Source: Candidatus Babelota bacterium | Lineage (GTDB): Bacteria; Babelota; Babeliae; Babelales; Vermiphilaceae | Reading direction: 5' to 3' | NCBI GenBank assembly: GCA_003963225.1 | Contig: RXKB01000040.1 | Location: 1 to 32,269, forward strand | DNA: 32,269 nucleotides | In this document: in pieces, positions 25,219 through 32,213 of the stretch | Position numbering within the stretch: the first letter of the stretch is position 1 | How the letters are laid out: every line of letters starts with the position of its first letter | Program-made: the position numbers and the translations under genes | The notes under the pieces: generated by a model | Seen by the model: the letters and a program-made list of their open reading frames with translations, nothing else | Told to the model about the DNA's origin: nothing | Database searches by the model: none

Positions 25219-25544
25219 ATTAATTCTCCTTTTTGTATATTAGTTTGTTTTGTATAGAAATACATTTGTGTTTATTGTGTTTTAACATAAGATGTATGTA
25301 CTCTTATGAATATGTGTTTTGTATATCAATGTTAGATATACATCTTAATTGTTAAGAACTATAAATACAACTAATATTGAATTATGTATCTAATAAGAAG
25401 ATAAGTAGCGAGCTTATCAACTTAATAGGTACGTTCTTTATTCCTTGTTTATTATTCTTAGGTTATATATTAGAACTTGTCTTATCTTTATGTACACTTA
25501 AGATAAGGGATCATTTATATATAACAGATATGTTCATATAACAT
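25219..25544 (-). promoter_or_regulatory. Non-coding leader upstream of the capsid gene
   Basis: This 326-base gap between scaffold and capsid genes has no reading frame. It contains three dyads: CTTATCTT/AAGATAAG (25481-25488 and 25500-25507), GATAAG/CTTATC (25400-25405 and 25413-25418), and a wide 9-bp pair AAGATGTAT/ATACATCTT (25289-25297 and 25338-25346). The first two share the same stem sequence and could pair with each other. A weak promoter-like pair (TTGTAT and TAAGAT, 17 apart) lies in it on the minus strand. It may be an RNA processing or expression-boosting leader; AT-richness makes chance dyads likely, so I keep this cautious. Confidence 0.45.
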
Positions 25545-26267
25545 TTATTTTAAGCTATAGCCTTGTGCATATAAAGCTTGTACTTGAGCTACAACAGCTT
25601 TATGTTCAGGATGTTTTGAATCACTGTATGCAGGGCTAGTCATCAAATCTTTTAATGAGCTACTTGACCCTTGAGTTACGAGTGGTGCCTTATGTTCACC
25701 TAATTGAGAACCAAAAGCAGCAGCTAGTTTAATAAATGGGATGTTGTTAGCTACAGCAGCAATCTCATCCTCAGTGAATCCAAGTTTAATTATAGCATCA
25801 TTGGCGTAATTAACCTGTACTTCTGTATCTTTACCCCAGATATTCTCTAGTTGGGTAATGGTATTCTCATATGTTTCTTGTTCTTTATACTCTAATACTT
25901 GTTTGATCTTATCATTATAAGTATCAGTTAAAGTCTTAAAAGCTTCTTTAGATAATCCGTTTGCTTTAGCTAATTCAACTAGATCTTTATTATTCTCTAG
26001 ATAGTCTTGATCAAATTCAGATAGATCTAACTCAACTGGTTTAGGTGCTGCATTAAGAACACCTTTACTACCAATCTTTTTCTCTAATTCTGAATATGAT
26101 TTATGAAGCTTCTGTAACGTACTATCTAAATCTAAGTCTGTATCTGAACCTTCCTTATATACTTTAAATTTATCAGATACGAATGAATAATCTGGTAACT
26201 GTACTTGAGTTTCTGTATTTGTATTTGTTTGTTCAGTATTATCTAGTACTTGTTCATTATCACTCAT
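25545..26267 (-). CDS. Capsid scaffolding protein
   Basis: A 240-residue acidic protein, largely helical and coiled (DSTLQKLHKSYSELEKKIGS, then LSKEAFKTLTDTYNDKIKQV), with a Gln/Thr/Asn-rich N-terminus (NTEQTNTNTETQVQLPDYSF) and a short basic C-terminal end. This composition and the position immediately before the capsid gene are diagnostic of T7 gp9-type scaffolds, which shape the procapsid and leave before packaging. It overlaps the Bbp19-like gene by 4 bases (ATGA). Confidence 0.85.
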   Translation of the reverse strand: MSDNEQVLDNTEQTNTNTETQVQLPDYSFVSDKFKVYKEGSDTDLDLDSTLQKLHKSYSELEKKIGSKGVLNAAPKPVELDLSEFDQDYLENNKDLVELAKANGLSKEAFKTLTDTYNDKIKQVLEYKEQETYENTITQLENIWGKDTEVQVNYANDAIIKLGFTEDEIAAVANNIPFIKLAAAFGSQLGEHKAPLVTQGSSSSLKDLMTSPAYSDSKHPEHKAVVAQVQALYAQGYSLK

Positions 26268-26491
26268 TTATTGTCTCCTGTTGTATTATTAGTATTTAGT
26301 ATATAGAGTTTACTTGTTTCGATTCGAGCTAAGATAAAGGCAATGGTATCTATTTGACCTAATCTAAAATAAGTATCATTAACGTTATCTTGTTTTATCA
26401 TTGGTGTATAGAACTTCTCAATCAGATCATTTAAGATCAATTGACCATCTTGTGAGTTAAATAAAGCACTGTAGTTTAAATTATCATTCAT
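26264..26491 (-). CDS. Bbp19-like small phage protein (75 aa)
   Basis: A 75-residue helical protein with the pattern ALFNSQDGQLILNDLIEKFY followed by GQIDTIAFILARI, matching Bbp19-type phage proteins (named from a Bordetella phage), which are typically encoded beside the portal. It lies 3 bases after the portal gene and overlaps the scaffold start. Role unknown, presumably in head assembly. Confidence 0.65.
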   Translation of the reverse strand: MNDNLNYSALFNSQDGQLILNDLIEKFYTPMIKQDNVNDTYFRLGQIDTIAFILARIETSKLYILNTNNTTGDNK

Positions 26492-26494
26492 ATA

Positions 26495-28093
26495 TTATTG
26501 TCCTTGTGTCATCATCTCATTTTGTGCTAGTTGTTGTTCTTCCGCCACTAACTGATTGGTAGCTGCTTCTTGTTGTGCATTGATTTGAGCTTGGGCTGCT
26601 TGAGCTTTAGCATCACGTATTTGAGCTAAGTCCTCTTTTGTTACCAATGCTTCTGGAGTTACGGCAAGAGCATCCTGTAGTGTATAAACAATATTATCCA
26701 TATCTAGTAAATCTAGTATATCACTGTTATATTGAGCTAATGGGAGCACTGTATTAATAAAGTTATTGATATTGGTAACTGACTCTAACTTAACTGATTG
26801 TGATAATGGGTTAGTAAAGGTAAAATTAAGTCCTTGTCCTTTATTAATAATCTCTTGTGGTGGTTGAGGTAAGTATTGATTTCTCATTAAAAGATCAAAT
26901 GTACGCTCTAATAAACCATTAAGAAATTCTGTCTGCATTCTCACAAATATAGATGATAACTGATTACGAATAATATTAACTCGTGCTGATACTTCTGTAG
27001 CTGATAATGGTGAACTATTGATAGGTGTTAGCTGATCACTCATCATACCTCTTTTAATACGATTCTGATATAAGGTAATAAGGTCAACACCAATATTAAT
27101 ATTACCGCCAACATCAATGCGTTTAATATCATCAACTGTATTAGCAGGGATGATTGTTCTTGGTCTTAGTTTGATATTATTAACATTGATAACACCATCA
27201 TTCTTAGCTAGCCACACACCACCTAATGTTAATTCAGCACTATTAAGTATAAGTCTATTCATCTTATTAACGATTCTTGAATCCTCTAATACTTGAGATA
27301 CTTGACCTGTAGCATATAGATCATTATGGTTCTTATTGAATCGAGATACTACAACAGGGAAAGAATCATATCCAGATTCCTCTAATACAGCTTTATTCTT
27401 AACATCAATAATTAAACTCTTAAAAGGTTTATTTGATTTAATGTTAACTTTGGATTTCTTGTATTCTTTATTTGGATATATCGTGTGTATGAGTTTATAT
27501 TTATCTGTACTCTTAGCTCGTGTTATTGATTCATGTACGGTATCTGGATATGTATTGCGAATCTGTTCAGCAGTTAATTCATATTCTCGATATACACAAT
27601 CAATAGTTTGTTGATCATTATGTGAATCTAAGTATACTGTATTAATAGGCCAACATTTAAAGTTTAGTTTGTTGTTATTTAACTCAATATATAACGCACC
27701 CCAACCAGCTACAACAATATCAGTTAGGAAATCATACACTTCAGAATCAAAGTTAGAGTTATGAATTTGTTTGAACATAATATCTGATACTGTAGATAAC
27801 CAACGATCACCTTGATCAATTGAAGTGTTATCATCATCAATACCAACTCTCATTGTGAACCATTTAGTATTAGCTGGTACTGTACCCTGTTGTAGTGAGC
27901 TAGTTAATAATTGAGTACTCTCAATAAGTGTGGTGTCATATAGATTCTTGAACTCGTTTTCTTTATCAATAAATAAGAATTGTTGACGAGTTGGGCAAGC
28001 AAACTTATAACAATCAGACCAGTATGACTCATGGATTTGTCTATTACTTTTGAGTGTTGATAGTCGCTTAATATGTGTATTAACATCTAGCAT
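26495..28093 (-). CDS. Portal protein (head-tail connector, T7 gp8-like)
   Basis: A 532-residue protein, equal to the usual T7-like portal size. It begins with a helical KRLSTLKSNRQIHESYWSDC segment and continues with LIESTQLLTSSLQQGTVPAN, TKWFTMRVG, SAELTLGGVWLAKNDG and MMSDQLTPINSSPLSATEVS, all typical of T7-like head-to-tail connecting proteins. The C-terminus is Gln/Ala-rich (AQAQINAQQEAATNQLVAEE). The dodecameric ring would form the packaging and exit channel. A good AAGGAG ribosome site precedes the ATG. Confidence 0.92.
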   Translation of the reverse strand: MLDVNTHIKRLSTLKSNRQIHESYWSDCYKFACPTRQQFLFIDKENEFKNLYDTTLIESTQLLTSSLQQGTVPANTKWFTMRVGIDDDNTSIDQGDRWLSTVSDIMFKQIHNSNFDSEVYDFLTDIVVAGWGALYIELNNNKLNFKCWPINTVYLDSHNDQQTIDCVYREYELTAEQIRNTYPDTVHESITRAKSTDKYKLIHTIYPNKEYKKSKVNIKSNKPFKSLIIDVKNKAVLEESGYDSFPVVVSRFNKNHNDLYATGQVSQVLEDSRIVNKMNRLILNSAELTLGGVWLAKNDGVINVNNIKLRPRTIIPANTVDDIKRIDVGGNINIGVDLITLYQNRIKRGMMSDQLTPINSSPLSATEVSARVNIIRNQLSSIFVRMQTEFLNGLLERTFDLLMRNQYLPQPPQEIINKGQGLNFTFTNPLSQSVKLESVTNINNFINTVLPLAQYNSDILDLLDMDNIVYTLQDALAVTPEALVTKEDLAQIRDAKAQAAQAQINAQQEAATNQLVAEEQQLAQNEMMTQGQ

Positions 28094-28111
28094 ATGTGTT
28101 GATCTCCTTGT

Positions 28112-28435
28112 TTATATTTGTCTAGTAAGACTATTAGCTACATACTTGATGACTCGCCATTTATTCTTATCAAAAGGTTGTGGTGTTGGGCTAAGTGTTT
28201 TATTAGCTTCTGCATTAGTTGTTGGATCAGCTATAGAACCTGTATTAGTTGTTGGATTAAAACTACTAGCTTGAGCTTTCTGTACTGCTGTAGCTGTTTG
28301 TGTATTGAGAGCTTCTTGAGCTAGTCGTTTCTGTTCTGCTTCTTGTTTGATCGGATCAATAACTGCTGGTGAACTCGAACCACCGATACCTAGAGCTTTT
28401 CCTATACCCTTAAACGCACGTTTAAACACATTCAT
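28112..28435 (-). CDS. Small protein before the portal, T7 gp7.3-like by position (107 aa)
   Basis: A 107-residue protein with a basic, glycine-containing N-terminus (FKRAFKGIGKALGIGG) that could form an amphipathic helix, then a Gln/Ala/Thr-rich disordered middle. T7 has the comparable small protein gp7.3 just before its portal, involved in tail assembly and host range. I place the start at ATG 28435, which has an AAGGAGG ribosome site, instead of 99 bases upstream. It overlaps the preceding gene by 14 bases. The functional link is by position only. Confidence 0.55.
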   Translation of the reverse strand: MNVFKRAFKGIGKALGIGGSSSPAVIDPIKQEAEQKRLAQEALNTQTATAVQKAQASSFNPTTNTGSIADPTTNAEANKTLSPTPQPFDKNKWRVIKYVANSLTRQI

Positions 28436-28724
28436 TTTGATTTTCCTCCTTATGCTGATTGTTGTCATTATCATTTGTCTTTTTCTTTTTGTATGTACGT
28501 TTGGGTTTGATTGGTTCTTGTTCTTGAACCTCATCTTTAACCACTTTAATATCTATACTATCTGGATTCTTTAGATACATATGTACAATAAAAATTGGAG
28601 TCCAAAAGGTATTGGCTAGTAAGTGTTTTAGTTGTTCTTTATCTACTGGATTAAAATCAGTATAAGATTCATGAATTACCTCGTTAGTTGATTTATTAAT
28701 AATTTGATATTTAGTTGTCATCAT
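28422..28724 (-). CDS. Unknown small protein (100 aa)
   Basis: A 100-residue protein with a folded-looking N-terminal part (TKYQIINKSTNEVIHESYTD, then FWTPIFIVHMYLKNPDS) and a lysine- and asparagine-rich, probably disordered tail (KPKRTYKKKKTNDND). AGGAGG precedes two consecutive ATG codons. It overlaps both neighbours by 14 bases and belongs to the tightly packed early run. The basic tail could bind nucleic acid. Confidence 0.65.
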   Translation of the reverse strand: MMTTKYQIINKSTNEVIHESYTDFNPVDKEQLKHLLANTFWTPIFIVHMYLKNPDSIDIKVVKDEVQEQEPIKPKRTYKKKKTNDNDNNQHKEENQNECV

Positions 28725-29022
28725 CTACCTCCTCGTCTGTATCATAATAAGTTATATTGTTATTTAGTACATAATTCAAACTTATTTGTACATAAGCTCG
28801 TAATTTAGTGTATACATTATAGTTACTGATTGTTGTGTTATAAGCGAATGTATTAAGTATATTACTATCTAACTCAGATACATGTTTACCATCAATGAAC
28901 TGATTACTAACTATAGTATCATATTGTTGTTTTGAGATTGGGGTGTTGAGTTCTTTCTTTCTTTTTTCTTTATCACGTAACTTTTGAGCTTCTTTCGCTA
29001 TTAGTTTGTTCATGTTAGTCAT
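28711..29022 (-). CDS. Unknown small protein (103 aa)
   Basis: A 103-residue protein with a charged helical N-terminus (KEAQKLRDKEKRKKE), a tyrosine- and asparagine-rich middle, and an acidic end (DTDEEVDDDN). It is separated from the preceding gene by 3 bases and overlaps the next. An AGGAAT ribosome site precedes the ATG. I recognise no family. Confidence 0.65.
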   Translation of the reverse strand: MTNMNKLIAKEAQKLRDKEKRKKELNTPISKQQYDTIVSNQFIDGKHVSELDSNILNTFAYNTTISNYNVYTKLRAYVQISLNYVLNNNITYYDTDEEVDDDN

Positions 29023-29025
29023 TAT

Positions 29026-29412
29026 TTATTCCTCATCATCGTTATCAAATTTGTCATAGTATTTCTCTACCTCATCATAAGTTAAGAAATATGTTCGCTC
29101 ACCAATCGCACGACCGTTAGCATCTCGTACTGGTTGATTCATTTCTGTTATATATTTTGGTTCGTATATTGTTATTGACTTGTCTAGTAGTATGGATACA
29201 GCATCATTATCGGATAGTACAATACAAGAACTATCTTTATTTAAGAGGTGTTTCTGATATGTACTAAACCAATTAGGATGTACAAGATTGATATGTGATA
29301 TTGGTGTTAATAGTGGTGTTATCAGTTTATCTGTATATGTATATAGATTTAATGTACTGATGTATAGATATGTGTACTTACGACTTAATTGTTGAGCTGT
29401 CTTAACTCTCAT
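29026..29412 (-). CDS. Unknown small protein (128 aa)
   Basis: A 128-residue protein opening RVKTAQQLSRKYTYLYISTL, with an acidic C-terminus (KYYDKFDNDDEE). The stretch IYEPKYITEMNQPVRDANGR then GERTYFLTYDEV suggests a beta hairpin region. It starts with an AAGGAA ribosome site 15 bases after the end of the GIY-YIG gene. It is in the early/pre-head gene run; no family recognised. Confidence 0.65.
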   Translation of the reverse strand: MRVKTAQQLSRKYTYLYISTLNLYTYTDKLITPLLTPISHINLVHPNWFSTYQKHLLNKDSSCIVLSDNDAVSILLDKSITIYEPKYITEMNQPVRDANGRAIGERTYFLTYDEVEKYYDKFDNDDEE

Positions 29413-29427
29413 TGATTTATTCCTTGT

Positions 29428-30171
29428 TTATGTTGTTTTATTAATTATGTATGATTTGAGTTTATTTATACACTCTTCTGAAGCTAGGAAACATTCCGAC
29501 GCACCCCCAAAATTATAAGCATTCATTGGTGTATAAGATAATTGTTTTTCTTTAATACGTTGATGGATCTTTTGTTCTAAGTCATATATATCAGCAGCAT
29601 TACCAGTACTAAAAACAATCGGTGTGATATCGTAATGTACAAGCCAATCTTTAAATCTATCCTCTAAGCTACCAAAACACAAACCAACTTTAAAGAATGA
29701 TTCAGATGATGTTTTAGAGGTAAAGGATACAAAATAAATATTAGTTAATCCTTTATTACTCTTATTAGCTTGAGATATGTATCTATCTCTTAATCTTAAA
29801 CTATCACATACAGAACAAGGTGTTATGCTAGATAAGTGATTTCTCAAGTTACCTAATGTTTGAGGACCGTGTGATGGACAGATAAAGTTAGAACTACCAA
29901 GATTATATAGATATCCTTTATCACCATGTATCTTATGAGCGACTTGTACGAATCTGTCTGTAGCTTGTGATTTAGTTGAGTTACTGATTGGATGACAATT
30001 GATACAACCTAATAAATATTCATTAGCCTTCATTTTAGATCCATTAAGAGTAATGTTACTTGTTGTTTTGATATCATTGTTGTTATAAGCTGATATCTCA
30101 CATGTGCATGGATTTGTGTAGATAAGGTTATGGATCTCTTGAGCTTTGGTTTTGAATTGAGTTAGATTCAT
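29428..30171 (-). CDS. GIY-YIG homing-type endonuclease with N-terminal zinc-finger-like modules (copy 3)
   Basis: A 247-residue protein. Its N-terminal part holds Cys pairs (CTCEISAY and GCINCHP), then a homing-endonuclease-associated module (FVQVAHKIHGDKGYLYNLGS, FICPSHGPQ, ending CSVCDSLRLRD). The GIY-YIG core follows: NIYFVSF, FFKVGLCFG, an Arg in EDRFKDW, a Glu in DLEQKIHQRI, and the closing FGGASECF. It is the largest of the three paralogues. Ribosome site AGGAAA. It separates the helicase from the small early genes, consistent with insertion as a free-standing homing gene. Confidence 0.8.
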   Translation of the reverse strand: MNLTQFKTKAQEIHNLIYTNPCTCEISAYNNNDIKTTSNITLNGSKMKANEYLLGCINCHPISNSTKSQATDRFVQVAHKIHGDKGYLYNLGSSNFICPSHGPQTLGNLRNHLSSITPCSVCDSLRLRDRYISQANKSNKGLTNIYFVSFTSKTSSESFFKVGLCFGSLEDRFKDWLVHYDITPIVFSTGNAADIYDLEQKIHQRIKEKQLSYTPMNAYNFGGASECFLASEECINKLKSYIINKTT

Positions 30172-30189
30172 GTCGGTGTTTCCTATGTG

Positions 30190-30273
30190 TTATTTGTTTA
30201 ATAAATGAATGATTAAGTGGCTTATGATTTGTATTAAGATGATTGCGAGTATTAAGAATAATATTGTGCTCAT
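30190..30273 (-). CDS. 27-residue predicted membrane microprotein
   Basis: An intact 28-codon frame starting at 30273 and ending TAA at 30190-30192. The peptide begins MSTILFLILAIILIQIIS and ends HLIIHLLNK: a single hydrophobic helix with a basic end. An AAGGAA ribosome site is placed 8 bases upstream of the ATG, similar to the sites of the neighbouring genes. It lies between the helicase hairpin and the GIY-YIG gene. It could target the host membrane early in infection. Chance is possible in AT-rich DNA, where Ile/Leu codons abound. Confidence 0.5.
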   Translation of the reverse strand: MSTILFLILAIILIQIISHLIIHLLNK

Positions 30274-30298
30274 GTGTGTTTCCTTATGGTTAAGTTTA

Positions 30299-30327
30299 TG
30301 AAGCTGGCTATATTTTGACCAGCTTCA
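30299..30327 (-). terminator. 9-bp hairpin after the helicase-like gene
   Basis: TGAAGCTGG (30299-30307) and CCAGCTTCA (30319-30327) form a perfect 9-bp stem with an 11-base loop, 15 bases after the helicase stop. On the minus strand it is not followed by a T-tract, so it may be an RNase III type processing site or a weak terminator that tempers expression of the downstream operon. Confidence 0.5.
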
Positions 30328-30341
30328 GTGTGTTTGTGTTA

Positions 30342-31829
30342 TTAGTTAATAGTTGGTAGTGCTTCAACAAATTTGTCATCTAACCAATCAGTGAATAGTT
30401 TTCTCATACGTGAGCTTGGGATGTACAAGTTAATTGATTCACCTTTACGAATTGCTGATCTGAATACAAACTGAATCATATGATTTAAAGCATAAATATC
30501 TTTATCAACTTTATTAACTAGACCGTTGTTTAAGTTAGCAAGTTCTGGAGTTAAGTACAAATCAACTAGGAATGCTACATGTGTGGCATCAGCATATTCA
30601 TTAGTAGCTTTAGTATTAAAAGCTAAGTGTTGATTTAAGTAACGGTTCTCAAATGAAGACTTGTGATCTTTAAAACATGTGAACAATCTATTAACAGGTT
30701 TAACTGCTGTTTTGTTTTCTTTAGTAAAGAATTTAGTTAGGTTAGTACTCAATACACTTAAGGTATCTTTATCTTTATCAAGACGAGTTACTGTCAATGC
30801 ATAATCTTTATCACCAACAGCATTCATACCTTCATCACTAACAATATTGATCTTATCTTTAAAGCTTGATGGTAGTATGTTGGTTGCTAATGTTTTAACT
30901 TGTACAGCTACAGCATCATGAAGCTTAAGGTAGAAATCTAATAGTGAACCGTTATATTGGTATGTACACAACATTGATGATTTAGTAAAGTTGAATACAT
31001 CACAGTTAAGACCTTTAAGTACAGTTGAAGCTCCTGACCATAATAAACGTTTACTATCACTTAACTTAATCCATTCTTGAGCTTGAGGTATAAACTTAAT
31101 ATTAGTACTACCAAACTGTTGGTAATTAAAAGTAATCGTATTGTCTTTATTGATCGTAAACCATGTTTGATCTTCTGATGAGAGAGCTTCTAAATCAATA
31201 CCATCATAAGGTTCTAAGCACTCAATTGCTTCATCAATGATTAAGTTGTATCCCTTAAGTAATGGTAACATATCTTCAGTCATCATATTAAAGAGTGAAT
31301 GGGTACAAACAATATTCTGTTTTTTATCTAGTAATCTTTTAAGATCATGTAGCTTAGAACCATTCTTACCTTTACCACTTAATGGGTGTTTAAAGTTCAT
31401 ATGGATCAAACATGCTGCATTAGGATTAGTTTGTGCTGCATTGATCTGTTTACCATTAGCATCTAATTGAGGTTTAGAAGCTTTAGTACCATCTGAAACT
31501 GTCTGGGCAAAACGATGACACTCACTTAACAATGGTAGTACAATAATGTATTGCTCGCTTGAGTGGGTATTGATGTACTGAGAGATATAAGTTGATTTAC
31601 CAGAACCCATACAACTATCAAGTACAGTAACAGTTGCTACAGCTTTATGTGCTGACTTACGTTTGAATAGTGTTTCTGGAGTTACTTCAATTGTAGTATT
31701 ATCAAAAGTATCTAATAAGGTTACTTTAGTTTTTGTATCCTTGTATTCTGATTTTAATACAAATTGACTACCAAATACTGATACTAGTTTAGCTTTGAAT
31801 TTGTTAGTTTTGATGCTTGAGTTTGCCAT
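30342..31829 (-). CDS. SF2 helicase-like ATPase, candidate replication initiator
   Basis: A 495-residue protein and the first gene after the main promoters. It has Walker A DSCMGSGKST (71-80), a THSLF motif (176-180), a DEAD-type Walker B LIIDEA (196-201), and near the end QFVFRSAIRKG (453-463), which resembles SF2 motif VI. This layout recalls origin-binding-protein or DEAD/DEAH helicases of phages. Its N-terminal 60 residues resemble the DNA-binding module of the phage's own GIY-YIG nucleases (YKDTKTKVTLL here, YKTAHTKVTLL there). It is the only visible replication gene, so it may open the origin or load the host replisome. That role is inference. Confidence 0.72.
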   Translation of the reverse strand: MANSSIKTNKFKAKLVSVFGSQFVLKSEYKDTKTKVTLLDTFDNTTIEVTPETLFKRKSAHKAVATVTVLDSCMGSGKSTYISQYINTHSSEQYIIVLPLLSECHRFAQTVSDGTKASKPQLDANGKQINAAQTNPNAACLIHMNFKHPLSGKGKNGSKLHDLKRLLDKKQNIVCTHSLFNMMTEDMLPLLKGYNLIIDEAIECLEPYDGIDLEALSSEDQTWFTINKDNTITFNYQQFGSTNIKFIPQAQEWIKLSDSKRLLWSGASTVLKGLNCDVFNFTKSSMLCTYQYNGSLLDFYLKLHDAVAVQVKTLATNILPSSFKDKINIVSDEGMNAVGDKDYALTVTRLDKDKDTLSVLSTNLTKFFTKENKTAVKPVNRLFTCFKDHKSSFENRYLNQHLAFNTKATNEYADATHVAFLVDLYLTPELANLNNGLVNKVDKDIYALNHMIQFVFRSAIRKGESINLYIPSSRMRKLFTDWLDDKFVEALPTIN

Positions 31830-31863
31830 GTTGTGTTTCCTTATAACGGTTTAGTTTGTATGT

Positions 31864-31879
31864 GTGAGAACTCTCTCAC
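31864..31879 (-). promoter_or_regulatory. 16-base dyad in the helicase leader
   Basis: GTGAGA and TCTCAC (31864-31869 and 31874-31879) form a 6-bp stem with a 4-base loop, just downstream of the predicted start of promoter P3. It could be a 5' stem-loop on the mRNA or an operator half-site pair. Confidence 0.4.
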
Positions 31880-31892
31880 TGTTGTTATATCT

Positions 31893-31921
31893 ATTATCCT
31901 ATAATTTTAATATATGGTCAA
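31893..31921 (-). promoter_or_regulatory. Promoter P3 of the early operon
   Basis: On the minus strand TTGACC (31921-31916) and GATAAT (31898-31893) are 17 bases apart; each matches consensus at five of six positions. Transcription would start near 31886, giving a leader of about 57 bases before the helicase ATG. Confidence 0.6.
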
Positions 31922-31958
31922 TGGCAAAATGTTACTTATGTTGTGATACTTTTTGCCA
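31922..31958. promoter_or_regulatory. Operator-like inverted repeat between P2 and P3
   Basis: TGGCAAAA (31922-31929) and TTTTGCCA (31951-31958) are perfect 8-bp arms spaced by 21 bases. The right edge of P3 abuts the dyad, and transcripts from P1 and P2 cross it, so a bound protein could regulate all three. No phage repressor gene is evident; the Rha/KilAC protein or a host factor are candidates. Confidence 0.5.
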
Positions 31959-31990
31959 ATACTCTCTAGTTACCTTGTCTAGATTTTTGA

Positions 31991-32019
31991 ATTATAGATG
32001 ACTCTAACTAAGATGTCAA
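31991..32019 (-). promoter_or_regulatory. Promoter P2, perfect sigma70 consensus
   Basis: On the minus strand TTGACA (32019-32014) and TATAAT (31996-31991) are spaced by exactly 17 bases. The spacer is closely related to that of P1 (TCTTAGTTAGAGTCATC versus TCTCAGTGTGAGTCACT), so the two promoters are a tandem duplication. Confidence 0.88.
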
Positions 32020-32045
32020 CTGTTGTGTATGTCGATATAAAACGA

Positions 32046-32074
32046 ATTATAAGTGACTCACACTGAGATGTCAA
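32046..32074 (-). promoter_or_regulatory. Promoter P1, perfect sigma70 consensus
   Basis: On the minus strand TTGACA (32074-32069) and TATAAT (32051-32046) are spaced by exactly 17 bases. The spacer contains the palindrome GTGAGTCAC. With P2 it gives very strong host-polymerase transcription of the helicase gene immediately after DNA entry. Confidence 0.88.
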
Positions 32075-32104
32075 CACTCACGAATTCTGATATTCACATG
32101 TCCT

Positions 32105-32129
32105 GTCGCAAAAATTAAGAAATTGCGAC
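32105..32129. promoter_or_regulatory. Operator-like dyad upstream of P1
   Basis: GTCGCAA (32105-32111) and TTGCGAC (32123-32129) form perfect 7-bp arms with an 11-base spacer, about 30 bases upstream of the P1 -35 box. It is GC-rich compared with its surroundings, which makes chance less likely. It could bind a regulator or be part of the origin. Confidence 0.5.
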
Positions 32130-32213
32130 TGAGGTTATCTATAGTTAAATCAACAACTTATCTCTAAATATGATCAAAAAATGTACTATTTTAGGGGGTC
32201 CTAAGAGAATATA

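Larger units (their letters stand above)
31830..32213. other. Early control region
   Basis: This 384-base non-coding stretch contains the three promoters and the dyads listed separately. A further small hairpin, TTAGG/CCTAA, lies at 32191-32204. No reading frame is seen. Together with 1-909 it forms the only large gene-free area of the genome. Confidence 0.7.

Noticed and set aside
32191..32204. TTAGG/CCTAA hairpin with a downstream T-run as terminator
   Set aside because: The stem is only 5 bp and the T-run lies about 10 bases away, too far for an intrinsic terminator.
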